This document shows, one piece after another, positions 1 to 6,886 of a DNA stretch of 11,853 bases. Origin of the DNA: an uncultured Pseudomonadota bacterium. Lineage in GTDB: Bacteria; Myxococcota_A; UBA9042; CAIXZC01. The stretch covers positions 1-11,853 of the forward strand of contig CALGBT010000466.1 of assembly GCA_937884235.1 (NCBI GenBank), given 5' to 3'. Position 1 is the stretch's first letter; every line of letters starts with the position of its first letter. The notes beneath the pieces are model-generated. The model saw nothing but the letters and a program-made list of their open reading frames with translations, was not told where the DNA came from and searched no databases. Both the position numbers and the translations under genes were made by a program.

Positions 1-2
1 GG

Positions 3-2243
3 TTCACCATTGCCGAAAGCTGCACTGCGGAACAGTTCTGCGCTGACGGCACGTGTGTCGACATTATTTGCGAGCCAGGCTCCGCCTGGTGCGAGGGGAC
101 GGTGCGTACCGTCTGCGATGAGTTTGGCGGCGCGCTGGTGGAGGAGACCGATTGTGCCTTGACTGACGAGAATTGCCTATCCGGGGAGTGCACCGAGTTG
201 GCCTGTTTGCCGGAAAGCCTCTATTGCATTGATGATTTCACTGGCGGCGTGTGCGCCGAAGATGGGCAGAGTTCCACTGCGACTCCATGCGGAGAAGGGG
301 AGTATTGCATCGATGGTAAATGCCTGCCCCAGGTTTGCCTGCCGAGCTTCGCGTTCTGCGACGGGCAGGTGGCGGTGAAGTGCAACGGCAACGGCAGCGA
401 GGAGATCACCACGAATTGCGGCGACATTGAGCAAGGGTGCGTCAACGGCGAGTGCGTGGATTTTGCCTGTGAGCCGGGAAAGGCGTTTTGCCTTGACGCT
501 TTCACGCCGGCCCAGTGCTCGGTGGATGGATACTCCTATGTCGAGTCGACTTGCCCGGCCGAGAACTACTGCGACGCCGGCTTCTGTTTCATCTGGAAGT
601 GTGAGCCCAGCTCCCTCTTCTGTGATGGCGAACTGGTCCGTGAATGTTCTGATGACGGCAGTAGCTCCGTTGCTGGCACCGACTGCGGTGGGGCGGGCAA
701 ATTCTGTTACGCGGGTGCCTGCGTCGACTGCCTGCCCTCCTGCGACGGCCTGGAATGTGGGGCTGACGGCTGCGGTGGCGTGTGCGGAGTATGCGAAGGG
801 GCGCAGTTCAATTGCCAACTCGGCCACTGTGTGTGTACTCCCGATTGTGGTGGAAAAGTGTGCGGCACGGATGGCTGCGAGGGCAGTTGCGGGGAGTGCG
901 TGGGCGCCCAGGAGATGTGTGAAGATGGGGTTTGCGTTTGCCAACCAGCATGCGAGGCAATGGAATGCGGTTGGGATGGCTGCGGCGGAAGTTGCGGGCA
1001 GTGCGGCGAAGGCCAGTTCTGCATCGCGGGCCAATGTCCGCCGCCAGGCAAGTCGTGCGAAGACGGTAATGCGACTCCCTGGGATGGCTGCAATGGTAAC
1101 GAGATCGCGGAATTCGGACTGGCCAGCCTGCCCGGTGACCAAACCTCGGTGCGTTTGGGCGCGGACCCTGCAGGCGGCTACGTTGCCGCGTGGCTGGGGG
1201 CAGTTCAAGGGACGAACGTCGTTCAGCTTCGGCGCTTCCTGCCTTCCGGACTGGCCGCAGCCCCGGAGTCCGTCGCTTACTCCACGACCGCAGGGCAGAC
1301 GCTGCCCGCGCTGGTGGTGTTGAGCGACGGGGGGCTCGCCGTTGCTTGGGACGGATACCAGATTGACGACAACAGCCGCGGTGTTCAGGCCCGAGTTTTC
1401 GATAGTGCTCTGCAACCCGTTGGGGCCCCCTTCGTGGTCAACACGACGGTCGCGGGCGACCAGGACACGGCATCCATTGCGGCATTGCCGGGGAACCGCT
1501 TTGTCATCGTCTGGGAGAGTGGTGGCGATCAAGATGGCTCGAGCACCGGTATTATCGGACGGGTCTACGAAGGTACCGGCGCACCGGCGACGGGGGAATT
1601 TCAGGTCAATACGTTCACCTATGCAGCTCAGTATGGCCCGACGGTGGGCTCGCTGGGAGCGGGTTTCGCAGTGGCCTGGAACAGTGTCCTTCAGGACGGA
1701 GCCAGTGGCGGCATCTATGGCCAGCGCTTCAGCGGCAGCCTTGAGCCATCGGGGGAGGAATTCCTGGTCAACCAGATTACCGCCAACAATCAACGTGACC
1801 CGTTACTTGCTGGTTGGAGCACTGGCTTCAGAGTTGCATGGGAGAGCAATAATCAGGATGGCAGCAACTGGGGGGTCTTCACGCGTGGCTTCGATGGCAG
1901 CGGACTCCCGGGCGGCAACGACGTCCAGGTGAACGCCGAGTCAGCAGGCGAGCAGCGACAGGTTGGCCTGGCTTGCGGTGCAGCCGGTGCCTGTGTCGTG
2001 GCCTGGCGCCATGAAGGCCTGGCGGGCTATCAGACTCGGCTGCGCTGGTTCATGGCCACGGGGCTACCCAATGGTGACCCGGTTACGGCATCATTGGCAA
2101 CTTTGTCATTGCTGGAACGACCGTCGGTTGCGCTCCTGACAAACGGCGAGACGGTGGTATCATGGACGGGAAATGGCTACGGCACGGGCACCAGAGTCGT
2201 GGCCCGCCGGTACGGACCAGACGGGAGCCCGCTCTACCACTGA
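3..2243 (+). CDS. Large secreted cysteine-rich protein with C-terminal seven-repeat (probable beta-propeller) domain, 5' partial
   Basis: The reading frame is open from the left edge (first whole codon at position 3) and already inside a cysteine-rich module, so the true start and any signal peptide lie outside the window; a GTG at 102 is internal. 746 residues are visible. Residues 1 to about 240 hold repeated modules of about 45 residues with the pattern C-x-P-x(4)-C...C-x(3)-G...C...YC-x(2)-G-x-C. From residue 243 come three modules of the CGxDGCGGxCGxC type, then a short CEDGN...WDGCN motif resembling the DUF4215/Myxococcus cysteine-rich repeat (about residues 350-370). The last 375 residues lack this cysteine pattern and carry seven repeats ending in a VAW-type strand. 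Such architectures are known in secreted or surface proteins of Myxococcota-like bacteria. The function is unknown; a surface-exposed binding or adhesive role is an inference. The stop overlaps the stop of the convergent gene by 10 bases. Confidence 0.85.
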   Translation, partial: FTIAESCTAEQFCADGTCVDIICEPGSAWCEGTVRTVCDEFGGALVEETDCALTDENCLSGECTELACLPESLYCIDDFTGGVCAEDGQSSTATPCGEGEYCIDGKCLPQVCLPSFAFCDGQVAVKCNGNGSEEITTNCGDIEQGCVNGECVDFACEPGKAFCLDAFTPAQCSVDGYSYVESTCPAENYCDAGFCFIWKCEPSSLFCDGELVRECSDDGSSSVAGTDCGGAGKFCYAGACVDCLPSCDGLECGADGCGGVCGVCEGAQFNCQLGHCVCTPDCGGKVCGTDGCEGSCGECVGAQEMCEDGVCVCQPACEAMECGWDGCGGSCGQCGEGQFCIAGQCPPPGKSCEDGNATPWDGCNGNEIAEFGLASLPGDQTSVRLGADPAGGYVAAWLGAVQGTNVVQLRRFLPSGLAAAPESVAYSTTAGQTLPALVVLSDGGLAVAWDGYQIDDNSRGVQARVFDSALQPVGAPFVVNTTVAGDQDTASIAALPGNRFVIVWESGGDQDGSSTGIIGRVYEGTGAPATGEFQVNTFTYAAQYGPTVGSLGAGFAVAWNSVLQDGASGGIYGQRFSGSLEPSGEEFLVNQITANNQRDPLLAGWSTGFRVAWESNNQDGSNWGVFTRGFDGSGLPGGNDVQVNAESAGEQRQVGLACGAAGACVVAWRHEGLAGYQTRLRWFMATGLPNGDPVTASLATLSLLERPSVALLTNGETVVSWTGNGYGTGTRVVARRYGPDGSPLYH
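1150..2230 (+). repeat. Seven tandem protein repeats of 52-55 residues (probable seven-bladed beta-propeller)
   Basis: Within the left-edge gene the invariant tryptophan of the [AVI][AVS]W strand falls at codons starting at 1191, 1347, 1512, 1677, 1839, 2004 and 2163, giving spacings of 52, 55, 55, 54, 55 and 53 codons. The best-conserved units also share QDGSxxG, an R[FVY] strand (QRF, GRV, ARV) and EFxVN followed by a Q-rich turn. Seven evenly spaced strand-turn units with one W each are typical of a seven-bladed beta-propeller, but the fold is inferred, not demonstrated. Confidence 0.7.
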
Positions 2244-5200
2244 CAGAGCACATCGTAGGCGTAAAGCAGCACTGCGGCGGTGGCGCCGCAGCCCCCGACA
2301 AGATCCCCTCCAAGAATGCCGATTTCTACCTGCCACGGCGGCGCAAGCTCGGTGAGGTCCACAGGGCTGTTATCTAGTTCCAGGGCGTTAACAAAGATGC
2401 GAGCCTGCATCTTCGCCCCATCAATCTCCAGGCGCCAGAGGGCCCTGGCAAGGTCAGCAGGAATAGAGGCGGTGCCCCCGCACCCGGTGGTGATGGTCTC
2501 ATGGGCAACGGTGGTCATGTCGATCTTCTGTTCCCCGTTGCCAATGGCCACGAAGGCCAGGGGGATACCGAGGAACTGGGCGGGGAAGACAGTCCCTTCC
2601 AATCCCAGGTCCAACTGAATCACGGTATTTTGACCACTGAGATCTCTCAGGTTGCTCACTGAGACGTGCACAGTATCGGCGCCGCAATCCGCAGCCCGAT
2701 TGCCGCGGAACTCCAGATAACTCTCGCCGTTGACAGAGCCTGCAGCAGTGACGGTATCAAGGTTGGGGCAGGCATCGGCATAGCCGACCAGCCAAACTCC
2801 TTCGGCGGGGGGGATCTGACCGTCAAAGGGTTGGACCGCGCCGCAGACTTCGCAGAGGTCGCCAATGGCGTCGCCATCAGAATCTTCCTGGCCCGGATTG
2901 GCAATACCCGGGCAGTTGTCCTTGCAGGAAACGGACTCGCCGCTGCTGCAGGGCAGGTCGTACCCTTCATCTACGACCCCGTCTCCATCCCCGTCGGCAA
3001 GGCCCAGACAGGTGCCTTCCTGACACTTGTCGTCAATGGTGGCCTCGTCGCCATCGTCGCAGTCACCTCCGGTCAGTCCCTTGAAGATGCACCCCAGAAG
3101 GGAATGGCAGGCATCGGCGGTGCAGACGTTCTTGTCATTGCAGACGGCTTGCGCCTGCCCTACGCACTGGTCGAGAATGCAAAGATCCCCCGAGGTACAG
3201 AGATTGTCATCGTCGCAGAGTGCACCATCGATGGCGCTATGTTGACAGCCGTTAGCGGTGTCACACGAATCTGAGGTGCAATCGTTCTCATCGGTGCAAC
3301 TGATGGGGTAACCGGCACAGGCTCCGTCGGCGCAGTGGTCGTTATGCGTACAGGCGTTGTCATCGTCACAGGGCCATCCGGTATTGCCGTAGATGCAAAG
3401 CCCGGTCAAAGGGTCACAAGAATCGATGGTGCAAGGATTGCCGTCATCGCAAACGGCGGGGGGCCCGGCATTGCAGACACCATCGATGCACCAGTCACCG
3501 ACGGTACACAAGCTGCCGTCGTCGCACGGCACAAAGAGGTTCTCGATGAGACACCCGGCAAGGGAGTGGCACGAGTTGGTCGTGCACGGGTTACCGTCGT
3601 TGCATGAAACCACGAGTCCCTGGCAGGAGCCCTCGACGCAGTGGTCCCCGTAGGTACAGAGGTCGCCATCGCTGCATGAAGCTGCGTTGGCTGGGTGGAG
3701 ACAACCCACCGCGGGGTCACAGATATCATCAGTGCAGGGGTTCTGGTCCTTGCAAACGATGGCAATCCCCTTGCACTTGCCGTCCACGCACTGGTCAAGA
3801 CCTGTGCAGGCGTTGCCATCCTCACAGCTTCCGCCGACGATGGTGTGGACGCAACCGTTTGGACCGTCGCATGCATCTGTAGTACAGGGGTTGGAGTCAT
3901 CACAGTCTGTCGGGCTACCTATGCAGACTCCGGCAACGCAATGGTCAGCTACCGTGCAGGGGTTATTGTCGTTGCAGCTGCCGGGCACCTCCGGGAAGAC
4001 GCAGAGACCATTTTCAGGCTGGCAGACCCCGGCAGTACATGGATTACCATCCTCGCAGTGCTTGGGCACACCGATGCAGTTGCCACCGACGCAGAGGTCA
4101 CCCAAAGTGCAGAGGTTGCTGTCATCGCACGGCAAGCTGTTGGCCGCATAGACACATCCGCTGCCAGGTTCACAGGCATCGGCCGTGCAAGGGTTTGAGT
4201 CATTGCAATCGACCATGCCGGGGGCATCGCAGAGACCTGCCATGCACTGGTCCGCTGAGGTGCACGGATTGCCGTCATCACAGGGTGAGCCATCCGGGAC
4301 ATCGGTGAGCAGGCAAAGGCCGCTTGCCGGCTGGCACTTGGCCTTGCGACATGGGGTGTCGAAGACACCAGAGCAGTCGACCACGGAGCCGGGGTAAATC
4401 GCACACTTTGGCGGCCACACCTCGACTGCGCAGTAGACGACGCCATTGCAGGCGTTGCCGTCGTCAAAGGGGAGGCAATCGGCGTCGCTGGCGCATTGGC
4501 AGGCTCCGGTATCACCGGGCTGACATTGCCCGGCGGCGCAATGGTCGCCGGTGGTGCAGAGGTTACCATCATCGCATGCTGCCAGATTAGGCGAATGGAT
4601 GCAGAGACCGGTGTCGACGTCGCAGAAATCGTCGGAGCATGGATTGCCATCGTCGCAGTTCGGCTTGCCTGGCCCCGGAGCGCAGGATCCCCCCTGGCAA
4701 AGATCGCCCAGCGTGCAGGGGTTTGCGTCGTCGCATGGAGCGCCGATGGGCGTGTAGACGCAGCCCTCTCCAACGTTGCAGATCTCGGCGGTGCAGGGGT
4801 TGCCGTCATCGCAATTGATAGGTTCCCCCAGGCATTGGCCCGCCTGACACGAGTCCTTGGTCGTGCAAGCGTTGCCATCATCGCAAGTCCAGGCGGCAGC
4901 TTCGTGCAGGCACTGCCCGGTAGTCAGGTCGCAGAAGTCAGAAGTGCAGGGGTTTCCATCCTGGCAGTTCTTGGCATCACCGGGGAAACAGATCCCCTGT
5001 GAACAACCATCCCCTTGAGTACAGGGATTGCCATCTTCGCAGGGAAGGTCAGCGGGGAGATATGAGCAGCCATTCTGGGCATCGCAGGAATCGGTAGTGC
5101 ACGGGTTCCCATCGTCGCAGGCGAGGAAGGGCCCGCCCACGCAGACGCCCTCCTGGCACCGGTCTTCCTGGGTGCAACTGTTGCCATCATCACAGCTGCC

Positions 5201-5887
5201 ACCGTCCAGATGGGTGTATACGCACAAGCCGGTCTCCGCCTGGCATTTGCCCTTGGCGCAAGGGGCACCGCCCTGGCAGTCAATCTGCTCCCCCTGGCAG
5301 ACCCCGTTGTGACAAAGGTCTTGCTGGGTGCAAGAGTCCTGGTCATTGCAGGCGACCAGGTCCAGTACTTGATGCGCGCACCCTTCGTCGTCGCAGGAAT
5401 CCACGGTGCAGGGATTGCCGTCATCGCAAGCCAGTCCCTGCCCAAGGCAATGACCATCGAGGCAGAAGTCTCCGGTAGTGCAGATGCTACCATCATCACA
5501 AGGTCCTTCCCGGGGAAGGAACGAACACGCTCCATCCTCGGCGCGGCAAGCATCGGTGGTGCAGGGGTTGGCATCATCACAGACCCGGCTGGTCCCGAAA
5601 CAGGTGCCGCCGGAACAGAGATCCGTCAGGGTACAGGGGTCGCCATCATCGCATGGAATTCCATCGGCGGGGAGGTCGGTACAGCTGCCCTCCTGGCACT
5701 TGCTCTGAAAGCAGAGCCCCAATGAAGGACAATCCTGGTCTGCCTCGCAGGCCGGTGGCACCGCCGCCTCACCGCGCTCTGAATCGGTGGTCACACTTGA
5801 ATCCTGTTGGCCCGGGAGGGTTGCCGTACAGGCCAGCGATATCAACGCGATAGACGTCAAGACGCCAGTGAAAGTGGCCTGCTGCAT
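2234..5887 (-). CDS. Giant secreted cysteine-rich repeat protein (about 33 CDDGNPCT modules, TSP3-like segment), probable lipoprotein
   Basis: 1217 residues. The start chosen is ATG at 5887, because AGAGGGG (5896-5902) stands 8 bases upstream and a hydrophobic signal follows at once. The signal ends in SLAC at residues 17-20, matching a relaxed lipobox, followed by a Ser/Thr/Gln-rich linker; SLA is also a possible signal peptidase I site. The n-region has no Lys or Arg before the hydrophobic core, which is unusual. Residues 79 to about 960 are about 33 modules beginning with CDDGN-type motifs. These are followed by DGDGDG and DNCPGIANPGQEDSDGDAIGD, a thrombospondin type 3-like calcium-binding pattern. 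The last 190 residues are beta-rich with few cysteines and are not recognised. Similar repeats occur in secreted proteins of Myxococcota and relatives. Export with disulfide formation is likely; a structural surface or matrix function is inferred. The stop overlaps the convergent gene by 10 bases. Confidence 0.88.
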   Translation of the reverse strand: MQQATFTGVLTSIALISLACTATLPGQQDSSVTTDSERGEAAVPPACEADQDCPSLGLCFQSKCQEGSCTDLPADGIPCDDGDPCTLTDLCSGGTCFGTSRVCDDANPCTTDACRAEDGACSFLPREGPCDDGSICTTGDFCLDGHCLGQGLACDDGNPCTVDSCDDEGCAHQVLDLVACNDQDSCTQQDLCHNGVCQGEQIDCQGGAPCAKGKCQAETGLCVYTHLDGGSCDDGNSCTQEDRCQEGVCVGGPFLACDDGNPCTTDSCDAQNGCSYLPADLPCEDGNPCTQGDGCSQGICFPGDAKNCQDGNPCTSDFCDLTTGQCLHEAAAWTCDDGNACTTKDSCQAGQCLGEPINCDDGNPCTAEICNVGEGCVYTPIGAPCDDANPCTLGDLCQGGSCAPGPGKPNCDDGNPCSDDFCDVDTGLCIHSPNLAACDDGNLCTTGDHCAAGQCQPGDTGACQCASDADCLPFDDGNACNGVVYCAVEVWPPKCAIYPGSVVDCSGVFDTPCRKAKCQPASGLCLLTDVPDGSPCDDGNPCTSADQCMAGLCDAPGMVDCNDSNPCTADACEPGSGCVYAANSLPCDDSNLCTLGDLCVGGNCIGVPKHCEDGNPCTAGVCQPENGLCVFPEVPGSCNDNNPCTVADHCVAGVCIGSPTDCDDSNPCTTDACDGPNGCVHTIVGGSCEDGNACTGLDQCVDGKCKGIAIVCKDQNPCTDDICDPAVGCLHPANAASCSDGDLCTYGDHCVEGSCQGLVVSCNDGNPCTTNSCHSLAGCLIENLFVPCDDGSLCTVGDWCIDGVCNAGPPAVCDDGNPCTIDSCDPLTGLCIYGNTGWPCDDDNACTHNDHCADGACAGYPISCTDENDCTSDSCDTANGCQHSAIDGALCDDDNLCTSGDLCILDQCVGQAQAVCNDKNVCTADACHSLLGCIFKGLTGGDCDDGDEATIDDKCQEGTCLGLADGDGDGVVDEGYDLPCSSGESVSCKDNCPGIANPGQEDSDGDAIGDLCEVCGAVQPFDGQIPPAEGVWLVGYADACPNLDTVTAAGSVNGESYLEFRGNRAADCGADTVHVSVSNLRDLSGQNTVIQLDLGLEGTVFPAQFLGIPLAFVAIGNGEQKIDMTTVAHETITTGCGGTASIPADLARALWRLEIDGAKMQARIFVNALELDNSPVDLTELAPPWQVEIGILGGDLVGGCGATAAVLLYAYDVLCQW
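3008..5653 (-). repeat. Array of about 33 cysteine-rich modules in alternating A/B order, DNA period about 150 bases
   Basis: Two module kinds alternate nearly without exception. Type A is CDDGNxCTxxDxC followed by xxGxCxG (about 24 residues). Type B is CDDGNPCTxDxC followed by a GC or GLC (about 26 residues). The A+B pair is about 50 residues, which gives visible DNA repetition; motifs like TTGCCGTCATCGCA recur on the + strand. The first Cys is encoded at 5653 and the last module's final Cys at 3008. One irregular module (4283-4501) interrupts the order and the last module is degenerate (CDDGDEATIDD, lacking one Cys). Confidence 0.85.
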
Positions 5888-5895
5888 GGACGAGT

Positions 5896-5902
5896 CCCCT
5901 CT
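5896..5902 (-). promoter_or_regulatory. Ribosome binding site of the giant cysteine-rich gene
   Basis: AGAGGGG on the - strand, 8 bases before the ATG at 5887. It decides the start: the frame stays open further upstream to 6103, but that extension runs through the divergent promoter region and into the coding part of the neighbouring gene and would bury the signal peptide. Confidence 0.6.
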
Positions 5903-5950
5903 GTCTGCCGGATGCACGCGAGCAAGGTAGCTAAGTTCGTGCCCTTTGCA

Positions 5951-5985
5951 TACAATGATGTTACACTTCGCGGGTAGGAAGGCAA
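5951..5985. promoter_or_regulatory. Candidate divergent promoter elements between the two secreted-protein genes
   Basis: The 101-base gap 5888-5988 must hold start signals for both divergent genes. For the + gene, TACAAT at 5951-5956 is a fair -10 box with no good -35. For the - gene, TTGCCT (5980-5985) and TAACAT (5958-5963) are 16 bases apart, each matching the sigma-70 consensus at 4 of 6 positions; this -35 would overlap the + gene's ribosome binding site. These are weak matches that could be chance. Confidence 0.25.
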
Positions 5986-5988
5986 CCA

Positions 5989-6861
5989 ATGAGGATAACG
6001 GAAATGAACAAGAGATCTTCGGCAGGGGTGGCGTTGGCACTGGTGCTGGGGCTCGTTCTGGCAATCTCTGGGGGCGACGTCTCGGCGCGCAGCAAGAAGG
6101 CAAAGAAAGAGAAGGTAGTGGAGGAGAAGCCTCCCGAGCCGGTCTGGCCCAGCCCTCTGGACCCCGGGGCTTTTGACCCGGTGTTCAAGGAGTTGTCATT
6201 TGGCAAGGAGCGGAGCGCCTTCGAGGCCACTCTGAAGGACCGTTTTGATGCGCAACTGCTACCACTGTTGCGGGCCACGCTTGATCCCCGAGAGCGTGAT
6301 GTTCTCAAGGCGAAGGTGGAGAAGACTTATGCGGACGTTGTGGCAAGCCACACTCCCCTCGATGGCACAGAAAAGGGCTACGGTGTTTCGGTGGTGGCAG
6401 GGGCCTTCGTGTCGAAGGCAGGCGAGTCGGTCTACAAGTATGCCTACTCCGATAACTCTGCGTACTTCTTCCATTCCGCGGACAAGCTTTGGAAGATCGT
6501 AATCTGCACGGAATCCGCCACTGACTATTCCTCACTTCTTGTGGATCTGGCCACGAAGTATGGTGACCCGCTGGAGATCAAGCACGAGGACGAGGAGAAG
6601 ACGATTCCTGTGTCCGCGCTGTGGCGTGATTCTACCTTCGAATTGCAAGCTCTCCCCAAGGAGGGAATTTTTGTCTGCTCCCGCCTGATTTGGACCTATT
6701 TGCCCAGTGTGCCGGCCGTTGAAGAGCTTCGGGCGAAGACACAGAAGGACGTATCGGGAGACGGTTCAGCCGATGCTTTTCTGATGCAGGTTACCGGCGA
6801 TGAAGAGAAGGAGAATCCAGATGTCATGGATGCGATATTGAAGAAACGGCAGGACAAGTAG
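5989..6861 (+). CDS. Secreted protein of unknown function
   Basis: 290 residues. ATG at 5989 is preceded by AGGAAGG (5976-5982) at 6 bases; a second ATG at 6004 with GAGGA 8 bases ahead is an alternative start that would place the basic NKR directly after the Met. A signal peptide is clear: a basic start, a hydrophobic run (about residues 12-27) and a likely cleavage after VSA near residue 33. A lysine/glutamate/proline-rich linker (KKAKKEK...EEKPPEP) follows, then a soluble mixed alpha/beta domain. That domain has a central part (YKYAYSDNSAYFF...LWKIVI) like a single beta-sheet module that ends in YLPSVPAVEEL, and a charged C-terminus. I do not recognise the family. There is no lipobox and no second membrane segment, so a periplasmic location is likely. 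It stands alone: the next gene is on the other strand, with stop codons 25 bases apart. Confidence 0.82.
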   Translation: MRITEMNKRSSAGVALALVLGLVLAISGGDVSARSKKAKKEKVVEEKPPEPVWPSPLDPGAFDPVFKELSFGKERSAFEATLKDRFDAQLLPLLRATLDPRERDVLKAKVEKTYADVVASHTPLDGTEKGYGVSVVAGAFVSKAGESVYKYAYSDNSAYFFHSADKLWKIVICTESATDYSSLLVDLATKYGDPLEIKHEDEEKTIPVSALWRDSTFELQALPKEGIFVCSRLIWTYLPSVPAVEELRAKTQKDVSGDGSADAFLMQVTGDEEKENPDVMDAILKKRQDK

Positions 6862-6886
6862 AACTGCGTATGGTTTTCTGGGCGCG

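Noticed and set aside
177..1793. 538-codon open frame on the - strand opposite the left-edge gene
   Set aside because: It is antisense to the cysteine-rich and propeller gene, has Ala/Arg-rich composition with no recognisable domain or signal, and stop-free antisense frames are expected in this GC-rich coding DNA.
3008..5653. Regularly recurring short DNA motifs resembling a CRISPR array
   Set aside because: The period is about 150 bases, the intervening sequence is also related, and the whole stretch is one coding frame; the repetition comes from protein modules.
2666..5725. Several long open frames (150-200 codons) on the + strand opposite the cysteine array
   Set aside because: They mirror the repetitive GAT/GAC/GGC/TGC codon pattern of the - strand modules, give low-complexity repeating peptides, lack ribosome binding sites and are antisense to a far better gene.
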